In this document: positions 15,540 through 24,406 of the stretch, in pieces | Position numbering within the stretch: position 1 is the stretch's first letter | How the letters are laid out: each line of letters begins with the position of its first letter | Origin: Gammaproteobacteria bacterium | Lineage (GTDB): Bacteria; Pseudomonadota; Gammaproteobacteria; Xanthomonadales; Marinicellaceae | Assembly (NCBI GenBank): GCA_030430025.1 | Contig: JAUIGR010000004.1 | Span: 1 to 64,000 of the forward strand | Direction of reading: 5' to 3' | DNA length: 64,000 nucleotides | Notes under the pieces: model-generated | What the model saw: the letters and a program-made list of their open reading frames with translations, nothing else | The model's database searches: none | Told to the model about the DNA's origin: nothing | Position numbers and translations under genes: made by a program

Positions 15540-18500
15540 TTACTCTTGCCTTGATAGATACCAAAAATAAAGCACTGGAATAACAACCAAGGTTAATAAG
15601 GTTGATATCAATATCCCAAATATCAAAGAAATGGCCAGGCCATTAAATATCGGGTCATCGAGAATAAAAAATGCACCCATCATGGCTGCCAATGCAGTCA
15701 AAATAATGGGCTTGGCTCGTACAGTCGTGGATTGAATGACAGCAGTTTTTAATGCCATACCTTCAGCCAGTTGAATTCGGATAAAATCGACCAATAGAAT
15801 TGAATTTCTAACGATGATACCAGCCAAAGCAATCATTCCTATCATTGATGTGGCGGTAAATTGTGCACCCAACAACCAATGGCCTGGTAAGATACCAATG
15901 ACGGTCAAGGGAATGGGCGCCATAATGATTAATGGCACAAAATAAGAATGGAACTGAGCCACAATTAGCAAATAGATTAAAATCAATCCCACAGAGTAAG
16001 CAATCACCATATCTCGAAAGGTTTCATAAGTGATTTGCCATTCACCATCCCACTTGATATAGGTCTGATCACTGTACAGAGGTTGGTCGATGAGGTACTG
16101 ATTAATTTCAGGGTATTGATCATCAATCAATGCCATGGCAGCAAACATGCCATACAAAGGGGAATCTGCGCCACCTGCTATATCGGCAGTCACCATGGTC
16201 ACAGGTCTTAAATTTTTGTGGTAGATGGTTTTTTCAATGCTTGTTGTTTTAATTGAGACCAATTCACCCAATTGAATGAACGCACCATTTGTACTTTTTA
16301 CTGGGACTGACATTAATTGGTTCAAATCGTTTTGCTTTGACTGCATAACTTCTATGCGAATCGGTTGGGCATATTTATTGTGTTCATCATGTAGATAACT
16401 GGCATCAATACCAGATAATGTGGCATTCACAGCTTGAACTATCTGCTGTTGTGAAACACCTAACAACATGGCTTTTGATAAGTTGATTTCAATGATTTGT
16501 TTAATCGCATCATGTTCAACTGAACTGTCAACATCGACCAAGTGGTTAGCCTCAGACAGCAGTTGCTGAATTTGCTTTGTAGTTCCAATTTGATGTGGAT
16601 AATAAATGCCATATATCTCTGCAACCAACGGCGATTGCACCGGTGGCCCTGGTGGTACTTCAACTATTTTTAATGAGGCATCATATTTCAATGCAATGAC
16701 CTTAATCATTTCACGCATGTCTAAGGCAATTTGATGACTTTGTTTTTTTCTGTGATGTTTGTCTGTCAAGGTGATTTGAATGTCACCCAGGTTAGTTCCC
16801 TGGCGCAAGAAATATTGACGAACCAAACCATTGAAATTAATTGGAGAAGCTATCCCTACGTAAGCAACGGCATGTTTCACTTCTTGGATTGTGCTGATGT
16901 AATCGACTAATTCAACCATTAATTGGTTGGTAGACTCCAGGGTGGTACCCTCCTTCATATCCACCACTAATTGTAACTCAGATTTATTGTCAAACGGCAA
17001 CATTTTCAATATCACTTGCTGGAATGGAATCAATAATGCTGACAGTATCATCAAAGTGACTACCGATAAAATCAATCCATACCGTGCTTTTCTTCCGCCA
17101 TGTTGTTTAAGGAAAACAGGCAGAATACAATTAAAAACAGAATCACTGCGGGTTCTTTTTGATGCATTTTCTGTGCTGTGGTGCTTGACACCAATGACCT
17201 TTCGATACAACCATGGTGTGATGATCAAAGCGATCAGCAATGATAACAACATGCCCATACTGGCATTGATAGGTATGGGACTCATATACGGGCCCATTAA
17301 GCCGGTAACAAATGCCATAGGCATTAAAGCTGCAATCACCGTGAAAGTAGCCAGTATGGTTGGTCCTCCCACTTCATCGACTGCCGATGGAATGATTTCA
17401 TCCAATGGCTTTTTATTATTCTTGCTGCGTCTGTGGATGTTTTCAACAATGACTACCGCATCATCCACCAATATTCCTATAGAAAATATCAAAGCAAACA
17501 AGGAAACTCGATTGAGGGTGAAGCCATAGGCCCAAGATGCAAATAATGTAACAAACAAAGTGATACCTACAGCTAAACCCACCACAATGGCTTCACGCCA
17601 ACCCATAACAATCAGTATCAATAGAATGACAGAAAGGGTAGCAAATACCAGTTTAGTGATCAGTTTATTGGCTTTGTCATTGGCGGTTTGGCCATAATCC
17701 CTGGTAATCTCAATTTGAACATCATCGGGAATATGACTGGTTTTCAAGGTTTCAAGGGCAGCGATAACTGATTCGGTGATTTCACTGGCATTGCTGCTGG
17801 CTTTTTTTCCTACAGCGATGGTTACAGCTGGTGAAAAAGCAGGTGTTACTGTTTTTGACCAATCAATACCAGGATGAATCCAACTGTAAAAATTGGGCGA
17901 GTCCGATGATTGGGTCACTTGTGCAATATCTTGTAAATAGACAGGTTTTTGGTCATGAACTTTGATGACCAAATTTTTGATGTCATCCAGGTGGTTGAAG
18001 GGGTAACCAGTCTGTACTTCAATGATTTGGTTGTTTTGAATCCTGTTAACCGTCGGCAAAGTAAAATTAGTGGCTTGTAAGGCATGACTTATGTCCGCAA
18101 AAACAACCTCATAATTGAGCATATTGATGGGATCTACTTCAATATGTATGATTGTATCAATTCCTCCATAACTGCGGATTATTCGTGTGCCAGGTATACG
18201 TTTAAGTTGGTTTTCTAAGGTATGAGCAACCTTGATTAGCTCAGCATTGGTTTTTCGTGGATCCTCACTCCATAAAGTTGCGGTTATTATCGGCACATCG
18301 TCTATACCCATGGGCTTGATAATCGGTTTAGTTGCCCCCAATCCTTGAGGTAACCAGTCATTGTTTGACTGAATTTGGTTGTACAATCTGACAATGGCAT
18401 CATTTCTTTTAACGCCCACTTTAAACTGGACTGTCATCACAGCCAGGCCAGGTTTTGAGGTGGAGTATATGTGTTTGATATCTGCCAATTCATCCAATAC

Positions 18501-18734
18501 CTGCTCTGCTGGTATGGCAATCAACTGCTCAACTTCTTTGGCACTGGCCCCTGGTAGGCCAATAATGACATTAGCAAAAGTGACTTCAATCTGAGGTTCT
18601 TCTTCTCGTGGAGTAACAACCACTGCAAAAATACCCAACAGAATCATCACCAATGCAATTAAAGGTGTTAATTGATTATTGAGAAAGGTTTCCGCCAATC
18701 GGCCTGATATTGAAAATTTCTTGTGGTTTTTCAT
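15540..18734 (-). CDS. RND efflux transporter, inner-membrane permease subunit
   Basis: The 1064-residue length fits AcrB/MexB-type permeases. The N-terminal helix is followed by the periplasmic porter domain, and a helix bundle contains SLFALIFSIGILVDDAVVIVENIHRR with the paired Asp residues of the proton relay. GPYMSPIPINASMGMLLSLL precedes the second half. The duplicated architecture ends in GIIVRNSILLVDFIR and a last helix bundle to the C-terminus. The substrate cannot be assigned; the sequence looks more like the hydrophobe/drug branch than the metal branch. The adaptor gene lies 18 bp upstream and an SQR-like gene before that, so the three probably form one operon. No outer-membrane channel gene is adjacent, so it must use one encoded elsewhere. 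Confidence 0.92.
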   Translation of the reverse strand: MKNHKKFSISGRLAETFLNNQLTPLIALVMILLGIFAVVVTPREEEPQIEVTFANVIIGLPGASAKEVEQLIAIPAEQVLDELADIKHIYSTSKPGLAVMTVQFKVGVKRNDAIVRLYNQIQSNNDWLPQGLGATKPIIKPMGIDDVPIITATLWSEDPRKTNAELIKVAHTLENQLKRIPGTRIIRSYGGIDTIIHIEVDPINMLNYEVVFADISHALQATNFTLPTVNRIQNNQIIEVQTGYPFNHLDDIKNLVIKVHDQKPVYLQDIAQVTQSSDSPNFYSWIHPGIDWSKTVTPAFSPAVTIAVGKKASSNASEITESVIAALETLKTSHIPDDVQIEITRDYGQTANDKANKLITKLVFATLSVILLILIVMGWREAIVVGLAVGITLFVTLFASWAYGFTLNRVSLFALIFSIGILVDDAVVIVENIHRRSKNNKKPLDEIIPSAVDEVGGPTILATFTVIAALMPMAFVTGLMGPYMSPIPINASMGMLLSLLIALIITPWLYRKVIGVKHHSTENASKRTRSDSVFNCILPVFLKQHGGRKARYGLILSVVTLMILSALLIPFQQVILKMLPFDNKSELQLVVDMKEGTTLESTNQLMVELVDYISTIQEVKHAVAYVGIASPINFNGLVRQYFLRQGTNLGDIQITLTDKHHRKKQSHQIALDMREMIKVIALKYDASLKIVEVPPGPPVQSPLVAEIYGIYYPHQIGTTKQIQQLLSEANHLVDVDSSVEHDAIKQIIEINLSKAMLLGVSQQQIVQAVNATLSGIDASYLHDEHNKYAQPIRIEVMQSKQNDLNQLMSVPVKSTNGAFIQLGELVSIKTTSIEKTIYHKNLRPVTMVTADIAGGADSPLYGMFAAMALIDDQYPEINQYLIDQPLYSDQTYIKWDGEWQITYETFRDMVIAYSVGLILIYLLIVAQFHSYFVPLIIMAPIPLTVIGILPGHWLLGAQFTATSMIGMIALAGIIVRNSILLVDFIRIQLAEGMALKTAVIQSTTVRAKPIILTALAAMMGAFFILDDPIFNGLAISLIFGILISTLLTLVVIPVLYFWYLSRQE

Positions 18735-18752
18735 TGCAGTATCTTGGCTGGC

Positions 18753-19769
18753 CTATGGCCTCTTTGGTTGCCAAGATGTGATCATGTCTAATGGGTTAGT
18801 TGCTATTAACTCACCTTGATTCAAACCTGAAAGCACTTCAGTAAATTGGTTCATTACTTTGCCAGTTACGATTTGCCTAGGAATTTTTTTATTTTCATGT
18901 TTGATATAAACCAAAGTCAGTTCACCCCTGCGCACGATGGCAGATTCAGGAATGATTATTATTTCTTCAGTACCAACATTGAAAGAAACTTCAGTTGACA
19001 TTCCAGGAAACAACCCAGGGGTTTGTTCTGGTAGATTAACCCTCAATTGAAAAGTTCTTGTTTGTTTGTCAGCATATGGAAATAAAGTTAAAGCAGAGCT
19101 TTCAATAACTTGTTTATTGGGTAGTGTGATCTGGACCGAAAAATTCTGATTGATATGGCCGATCAAAGATTCCGGCACATATGTAATGACTCGCAATTGA
19201 TCTAATGACAAACCAGACATCACAGGCATACCAACATCAACTGTTTCACCTTTTTCTATATGTCTAATGGTTACTATGCCATCAAATGGCGCTTTAACCA
19301 AAGTGTAATCCAGTTGTGTAATTGCAATCTCTAATGTTGCTTGTTGGGCTTTAACGGCTGCAGATGCCGTGTTCTTTTTACTCAATGCCAGGTCAAAATC
19401 ACTTTGTGAAATCAGCTTTCGATCAAAAGTGGATTTGATTCTTTTGAAATTAGCCATAGCCTCCTTTTGTGTGGCTTTCGCCAATTCTAAATTAGCTTGA
19501 GCTACTTTCACAGCTTGCTTTTGTTCCGTGTTAGTAAATTCAATCAGAACACTACCAGCCGATACATAATCATCTATATCATAATGAATTTCAGCCACCC
19601 TACCACTGGCTTGTGATGAAACCGTCGCTTGTTTAATCGCCTCAATCTGTCCATCAAATGATCTGACAATAGGCTGAATACTCAACTTAACTTCAGCCCA
19701 TTGATCATTTGCAAATGAAGTGGCATTGACAGCAATTAACATCAGAACCATAAGGAATTTTAAGAACAT
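18753..19769 (-). CDS. RND efflux periplasmic adaptor subunit (membrane fusion protein)
   Basis: The 338-residue protein has an N-terminal signal peptide ending around VNATSFA. A lipoyl half-motif follows (IKQATVSSQASGRVAEIHYDIDDYVSAGSVL), then an alpha-helical hairpin of about 60 residues rich in Ala/Lys/Gln, and the second lipoyl half (YTLVKAPFDGIVTIRHIEKGETVDVG). Beta-barrel and membrane-proximal domains complete the protein. This is the HlyD/AcrA-type adaptor that links the permease to an outer-membrane channel. It lies between the SQR-like gene (16 bp upstream) and the permease gene (18 bp downstream). Confidence 0.92.
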   Translation of the reverse strand: MFLKFLMVLMLIAVNATSFANDQWAEVKLSIQPIVRSFDGQIEAIKQATVSSQASGRVAEIHYDIDDYVSAGSVLIEFTNTEQKQAVKVAQANLELAKATQKEAMANFKRIKSTFDRKLISQSDFDLALSKKNTASAAVKAQQATLEIAITQLDYTLVKAPFDGIVTIRHIEKGETVDVGMPVMSGLSLDQLRVITYVPESLIGHINQNFSVQITLPNKQVIESSALTLFPYADKQTRTFQLRVNLPEQTPGLFPGMSTEVSFNVGTEEIIIIPESAIVRRGELTLVYIKHENKKIPRQIVTGKVMNQFTEVLSGLNQGELIATNPLDMITSWQPKRP

Positions 19770-19785
19770 AGTGATAGGACTCGAT

Positions 19786-21063
19786 TCATTTTTTTAGTTT
19801 TTCCACACCAATGCTTTTGAGTATGAATTTTTCCCAGAAAGGCTCGCTTTTACCATTCCTTACTTTATAAAGAAAGTATTTCTCAAAGGCCACCTTGGCC
19901 AAATGAACCCATTTGCCACTGCCTGACCAATTAACGTTGCGTGGAGGGATTTGAGGTTTAGCGATAAACGCCACGCCACCATCACCAAAATCAGCCAAAC
20001 AAAAGGCATTCAAGCTGGCTTTGGTTTCAGGTTGATTCCCTTCAATGAGGGCTTTGATGTTGAGCGCAGTTGCACTAACCATCGATTCGATCATATAGCC
20101 CGTTTTTGGCACACCAACTGGCACAGGCGTTTTCCCAAGCGGTGGAATCGCCACACAAACTCCCACTGAGAAAATATTTTTATATGTAGGATTTTGTTGG
20201 TGTTCATTTGCAATGATAAAACCTTTCGGATTAGCTAAACCTTCAATTCCAAATACCGCGTCAATACCCTTAAATGAGGGTAAAAACATGGCATGTTTAA
20301 ATGCAATCGGTTCATGTTTTTTAGTCATACCTTCATGATTTAATACATGTTCAGTTACATGCACCTGATCTTTTTCAACCTTATCGACTGATGCATTGGT
20401 AATCCAATTTATATTGGCATCACGAAGTTTTGATTCAAGCAAGCTTTTGGTATCGCCAACTCCATCTAAACCAAGGTGTCCAATGTATGGTTCGGAGGTA
20501 ATGAATGTCATGGGTACCTTGTCTCTGATTTTATGCTTGCGTAAATCAGCATTCATAATCAATGCATATTCATAAGCAGGACCAAAACAAGAGGCCCCTT
20601 GCACCGCACCAACAACTATTGGACCTGGGTCTTCTAAGAATGCTTGCCATTTTTTACCTGCCTCTGAGGCATGATCAGTGGTGCATATTGAATCACTGTA
20701 ATGATCAGGCCCAAGACCCTCAATGTCATCAAACGCCAACTTGGGTCCAGTGGCAATGACCAAGAAATCATAATCAATGAAACTCCCATCCATTAACTCA
20801 ACAGTATTGTCTTCAGGTTTGACCCTTTGTGCCGCAATGGCAATGAATTCAATACCCTTCTTTTCAAACACTGGAGTTAGGTTAACTTCAATTTGTTCTT
20901 TTTTCCTCCAATTAACTGCAACCCACAGGTTAGAAGGGGTGAATTTAAAAGTTTCGGAGTCACTGATTACAGTAATTTGGTGCGTTGCTCCTAAAAGATC
21001 TCTTGCTTCAAATGCCATTGGAATGCCACCGATTCCAGCACCTATAATTACAATTCTTGCCAT
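19786..21063 (-). CDS. sqr: Sulfide:quinone oxidoreductase-family flavoprotein
   Basis: The 425-residue protein starts with a Rossmann FAD motif (VIIGAGIGGIPMAFEA) and has the second dinucleotide segment YDFLVIATGPKLAF. Three cysteines, Cys127 (SICTTDH), Cys159 (GASCFGPAYEY) and Cys355 (AFCLADFGDGG), match by one-residue offset the catalytic Cys128, Cys160 and Cys356 of the Acidithiobacillus ferrooxidans enzyme. This is strong support for sulfide oxidation to polysulfide with electrons passed to quinone. A C-terminal amphipathic segment (WVHLAKVAFEKYFLYKVR) would anchor it to the membrane. It is the first gene of an operon with an RND adaptor and permease, an unusual partnership. Confidence 0.87.
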   Translation of the reverse strand: MARIVIIGAGIGGIPMAFEARDLLGATHQITVISDSETFKFTPSNLWVAVNWRKKEQIEVNLTPVFEKKGIEFIAIAAQRVKPEDNTVELMDGSFIDYDFLVIATGPKLAFDDIEGLGPDHYSDSICTTDHASEAGKKWQAFLEDPGPIVVGAVQGASCFGPAYEYALIMNADLRKHKIRDKVPMTFITSEPYIGHLGLDGVGDTKSLLESKLRDANINWITNASVDKVEKDQVHVTEHVLNHEGMTKKHEPIAFKHAMFLPSFKGIDAVFGIEGLANPKGFIIANEHQQNPTYKNIFSVGVCVAIPPLGKTPVPVGVPKTGYMIESMVSATALNIKALIEGNQPETKASLNAFCLADFGDGGVAFIAKPQIPPRNVNWSGSGKWVHLAKVAFEKYFLYKVRNGKSEPFWEKFILKSIGVEKLKK

Positions 21064-21320
21064 AATAATTTCTCAATGTATAAATTAAAAGCCATGACTC
21101 ATACCTCTGTAGATTAATGGCCACTCAAATAACTTTGTATAAAGCATCATTAACATTCCTATTTGACAAAGTTTTAATAATAAACTGAGCATAAATATGG
21201 CAATCGCAACTCAGCTGAATAAGAATTTCTTATCGCTTTCAGCTGCAATTGGATTTTGATTCCAATCGATTAAGCGAAACAACCATCAAGTCAATAAAAT
21301 ACTGAGCAGAGATTGTCGGC

Positions 21321-22091
21321 CTAATGGGCAGTGTAGCCACCATCAATAACCAGCTCTGAACCAGTAACGAATTTTGATTCATCTGATGCCAGATACAACA
21401 CCCCATATGCAATATCAATGGGATCACCAACATGACCAATTGGGTGTTGACTATCAAGTGCCTTCCTGAAGGCCTCTGGACCCTCCGGTGAATTTTTCGC
21501 AAGTGCCTCAACGAGCGGTGTCCAGATAAAACCAGGATGTACAGAGTTAACCCTGATATCATCATTCGCATAGATTAGTGCATCATTTTTGCTCATCAAT
21601 CTCACGGCTCCCTTAGACGCATGATAAGGTGGTAAGTCCGCAGCTCCAACGAGGCCATAGATGGAGGACAAATTTATAATGCTACACGCGGATGATTTCT
21701 GCATATGTGGGATGACATGTTTTGTGCAAAGAAACACCCCAGTGACATTGACGTTCATGAGTGCCTCCCATTCTGCTTTTGTGATTTCATGAGTAGGTTT
21801 ATCAACCCCAGCAATACCTGCATTATTTACAAGAACTTCTATTGAACCGAATTCAGCAGTAATTTCAGAAAAAACTTTTTGAACATTATCTTCGTTGGTA
21901 GTGTCGAGATGCCAAAATTTTGCTGAATTGCCTGCAGCCTTAATCTCAGCCACCAAATTATTTCCATCTTCATCATTGACGTCTGTGATGGCCACATTAG
22001 CACCTTGCCCTGCCAAAAGCAGAGCTGTCGCCTTGCCGATTCCATTGGCAGCACCTGTTATGACTACATTTTTTTTGTCTACTCTTTTCAT
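21321..22091 (-). CDS. Short-chain dehydrogenase/reductase (classical SDR)
   Basis: The 256-residue protein has the cofactor motif TGAANGIGKA near residue 12, the acidic ITDVNDED position that favours NAD(H), the NNAG motif near 90, the catalytic Ser in NLSSIYG and the YHASKGA Tyr-Lys pair near 155. The C-terminus SELVIDGGYTAH is typical of dehydrogenases that act on secondary alcohols or sugars. The substrate is unknown. A near-consensus FNR box lies about 170 bp upstream, which could make this a fermentation-related or redox-balancing enzyme; that is inference. Confidence 0.88.
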   Translation of the reverse strand: MKRVDKKNVVITGAANGIGKATALLLAGQGANVAITDVNDEDGNNLVAEIKAAGNSAKFWHLDTTNEDNVQKVFSEITAEFGSIEVLVNNAGIAGVDKPTHEITKAEWEALMNVNVTGVFLCTKHVIPHMQKSSACSIINLSSIYGLVGAADLPPYHASKGAVRLMSKNDALIYANDDIRVNSVHPGFIWTPLVEALAKNSPEGPEAFRKALDSQHPIGHVGDPIDIAYGVLYLASDESKFVTGSELVIDGGYTAH

Positions 22092-22236
22092 GGTAATGTC
22101 CTAAATAAATTAAGTTGAAACTCAGCGCCCTCCGTAGGCGGCGGGGTTTATGCTTGGCAAACAATAATAATTCCCTAGAGAGTTACAGGATTTGATTTGA
22201 ATATTTTGTCTTACTGTTTGTTTAATACAGGCATTC

Positions 22237-22277
22237 AGTTTATAAAAATAACAAAAGTCACTTTTGATGTATGTCAA
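22237..22277 (-). promoter_or_regulatory. Near-consensus FNR box with -10 upstream of the SDR gene
   Basis: TTGATGTATGTCAA (22264-22277) has one mismatch to consensus. On the minus strand TAAACT (22242-22237), a 4/6 match to the -10, begins 28.5 bp from the centre. The leader to the SDR start would be about 140 nt, which is long, so assignment is moderate. Confidence 0.45.
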
Positions 22278-22379
22278 TATATTGAATAAAAACAGCGATT
22301 TGCATCATACTTTTTTAGCCAAAATCTAATAAGTTGCGCTTAATAATTGAATTTAGGATAAATTACATGTCTCGAATAG

Positions 22380-22550
22380 TTAAGTTTTATTCAAGAACGT
22401 AGCGATGGCGGCAATGTCTTTGTCACATAACTCATTAATCCCAGCAGGAGGATGTGGTTTATTTTCAGATTGGATGGATTTAATTTGTTTGGTAATCACA
22501 TCGACTCCTTTGCCACTTAGATTAATTATTGAATTGTGACAAGCTGACAT
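22380..22550 (-). pseudogene. Cytochrome c C-terminal fragment
   Basis: In one minus-strand frame a c-type cytochrome tail is readable. [17 protein letters not shown] has the last two residues of a CxxCH haem motif, and it is followed by TKQIKSIQ, a PHPPAGINEL block and DIAAIATFLNKT before a TAA at 22380-22382. The N-terminal part and the first haem cysteine are missing. The frame starts inside the J-domain fragment at 22522-22653, so two different genes are joined here in different frames. Confidence 0.7.
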
Positions 22551-22653
22551 CAGGATGAAACTTTCTGGCCAAACGGCGATAGGCTGACTTGATGGCTTTT
22601 AAATCGGCACCTTCATCAATACCCAATACTTTGTAGTAATTTATAAAGTCCAT
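22522..22653 (-). pseudogene. Truncated J-domain (CbpA/DnaJ-like) fragment
   Basis: An ATG at 22653 opens a 43-codon frame reading [19 protein letters not shown], followed by [17 protein letters not shown]. This is the start of a CbpA-type J-domain including the HPD motif. The sequence switches directly after HPDV into a cytochrome c sequence in another frame, and the J-domain frame then stops at 22522-22524. The natural protein would be about 300 residues. The simplest explanation is a deletion that fused the 5' end of a cbpA-like gene with the 3' end of a cytochrome c gene. Confidence 0.75.
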
Positions 22654-22695
22654 AATGTCCTATTTTCAACAAATAGAAAGTATCTTGAATTCAGT

Positions 22696-23133
22696 TTACT
22701 CAAGCAGCTTACCCAATCTTGCAAACAATTCGTTTTCAGATAAATACGTTATATCCTTAACTATTTCTTCCTTTATCACTGACTTAAGGCTTTTGCTTAA
22801 ACATAGCCTCATTTTTCCAAGTGCTTTGGATGGCATGATCAGTGTTAATTTGTTGAATTTATCCAAATAAAATTCTTTTTCAAGCAAATCCCCTATTTCG
22901 TTAATGAATGCTGTTTCAGCTTGGTCATGTAAATCAGCACCGTTTCCTTTGCTGTGATGTTTGTTTGAGTAAAAATTTCCATCTTTATCTGTAGCTAAGT
23001 TTTTTGAATATGTGTGTTGCAATGGGGATTGAATTTCATAAACAACTTGGAATGATTTTTCTAAATGAGTCACTATTTTAGCGTTACCACCATCGGCAAC
23101 CAGTATCCACTTTTTATTGTTAGTCTCTATCAT
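22696..23133 (-). CDS. Host-attachment-family protein (PF10116 type)
   Basis: The 145-residue protein matches the family named after plant-host attachment. WILVADGGNAKIV is at the start, a basic His-rich middle follows (NFYSNKHHSKGNGADLHDQAETAFINEI), and a LTLIMPSKALGKMRLCL strand-helix block precedes the C-terminal helices. The fold resembles an eRF1/RNase-H-like domain, and the molecular role is unknown. Members often sit in anaerobic or stress clusters. A one-mismatch FNR box with a -10 element lies 64-77 bp upstream and gives a leader of about 30 nt. The fnr-type gene lies immediately upstream in the same direction. Confidence 0.82.
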   Translation of the reverse strand: MIETNNKKWILVADGGNAKIVTHLEKSFQVVYEIQSPLQHTYSKNLATDKDGNFYSNKHHSKGNGADLHDQAETAFINEIGDLLEKEFYLDKFNKLTLIMPSKALGKMRLCLSKSLKSVIKEEIVKDITYLSENELFARLGKLLE

Positions 23134-23169
23134 AATAATCTATTAAGAACATGCTTAATTCAATCATTC

Positions 23170-23210
23170 ATATTAAACAAATGCTTTCCGGCGGATTTGA
23201 CTTATATCAA
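23170..23210 (-). promoter_or_regulatory. Near-consensus FNR box with -10 upstream of the host-attachment-family gene
   Basis: TTGACTTATATCAA (23197-23210) has one mismatch to the FNR consensus. On the minus strand TAATAT (23175-23170) begins 28.5 bp from the box centre. The predicted start near 23163 lies about 30 nt before the ATG at 23133. Confidence 0.6.
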
Positions 23211-23248
23211 CATAATGATTAGATTATTACGAATAATTAATTCTGAAA

Positions 23249-24040
23249 TTATTTAATGGCGTTTTCATTCGGATTATTACTGACAAATATTCCAGCTAAA
23301 TGTTTTAAGGCTGGTATGTCTTTCAAAACAATTTTTTTTCCTTTAATTTTAATGAATCCATATCCTTTTAACTCCCTAAATACTCTGCTAACTGTTTCTA
23401 TAGTTAAACCAAGATAATTAGCAATTTCACCACGAGACATAGGTAATGTAAATAAATCATGGGGTAAATTCCTTGCTTCGTACCTTATTGATAAATTAAT
23501 CAATAGCGCTGCCATTTTCTCCTTGGCTTTCATTTGACCAAGTTGCATTAATAATTGTTGATCCTCTGTGATTTCCTTACTCAGTAGCTTCATTACTTGG
23601 CTTTTCAAACCTTCGCTACCTACAGAATTTTCATCTAGAAATTCATACGGTATTCTGCATATTTGAGACTCTTCCAAAGCAACAGCTGAGCTGCAATGAA
23701 TGTTTGAATAAATAGCATCTAATCCGATCAATTCACCAGGTAGGTGAAATGAAAAAATTTGCTCTTCTCCGGAATAACTGTTTACATAGGATTTAAAAGC
23801 ACCAGATCTAACAGCATAAATATATTGAAACGAATCACCGGTATTGAATATATGGAATCCTTTATTGATTGACCGAGAACTTCTTTGAATAATAGAGTCT
23901 AGATTTGATATATCAACATCAGCTAACAATGCAGGAAGACATAAATCATGGATACCACAATCATTACAATTGATTTGGTTATTCTTTTTCACTGGAGTCA
24001 AATCCAAGTTGGTCGTCAAGTATAGCTCTATTAATAACAA
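23249..24040 (-). CDS. fnr: Fnr/Anr-type oxygen-responsive transcription regulator
   Basis: The protein follows E. coli FNR throughout. CNDCGIHDLC supplies three N-terminal [4Fe-4S] ligands with the same C-x2-C-x5-C spacing, and the Cys in LEESQICRIPYE corresponds to the fourth (Cys122). A cyclic-nucleotide-binding-like barrel and long dimerisation helix (LLSKEITEDQQLLMQLGQMKAKEKMAALL) precede the helix-turn-helix RGEIANYLGLTIETVSRVFREL, whose E-T-V-S-R core recognises TTGAT half-sites. It should activate transcription when oxygen is low. The start is uncertain: the longest frame begins at a TTG, with a TTG at 24019 and a GTG at 23992 as alternatives. I found no FNR box upstream of the gene itself. 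At least six FNR-like promoters lie within 23 kb. Confidence 0.93.
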   Translation of the reverse strand: MLLIELYLTTNLDLTPVKKNNQINCNDCGIHDLCLPALLADVDISNLDSIIQRSSRSINKGFHIFNTGDSFQYIYAVRSGAFKSYVNSYSGEEQIFSFHLPGELIGLDAIYSNIHCSSAVALEESQICRIPYEFLDENSVGSEGLKSQVMKLLSKEITEDQQLLMQLGQMKAKEKMAALLINLSIRYEARNLPHDLFTLPMSRGEIANYLGLTIETVSRVFRELKGYGFIKIKGKKIVLKDIPALKHLAGIFVSNNPNENAIK

Positions 24041-24406
24041 CTAGCTACTTAATTCACACAAAACCGTAACTATCTATATAATTTAAATTTAATCACTTAT
24101 GATTTAAAATTTGGTGATCTGACACTAATTGACTCTAAACGAAAGTAAGGGCGTAAATCCATAACCGTTTCCAAAACTACAGCTACACAGCCTCTCTCTA
24201 TAAATTACCCATCAATTCCAAAAATTCATCAAGTCCGTCATCTACTGATACATCAGTTGTGTTATTTAATTTAGATGATGTAGTAAGAGTACCGAACGAC
24301 ATCAGCCGAGGCACTCACTCCATCTGACAGTCAGGTTAATATGAACAATCCTGCGCTCGCTGTTTGTCAGTTTTTTCTTGATCAATCAACATAACAATAT
24401 GCACTG
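24041..24406. other. Intergenic stretch between fnr and the LRR remnant
   Basis: No firm gene was found. A 34-codon minus-strand frame (24198-24302) starts with ATG and reads like a protein tail (TDVSVDDGLDEFLELMGNL), but it lacks a visible ribosome site. It may be a remnant. No FNR box was seen here. Confidence 0.4.

Noticed and set aside
16927-17529. A 200-codon plus-strand frame inside the RND permease gene
   Set aside because: It is antisense to a well-conserved 1064-aa permease and shows no family similarity.
24198-24302. A 34-codon minus-strand gene
   Set aside because: It has an ATG and a plausible tail but no ribosome site and no recognised family; listed only as a possible remnant in the intergenic entry.
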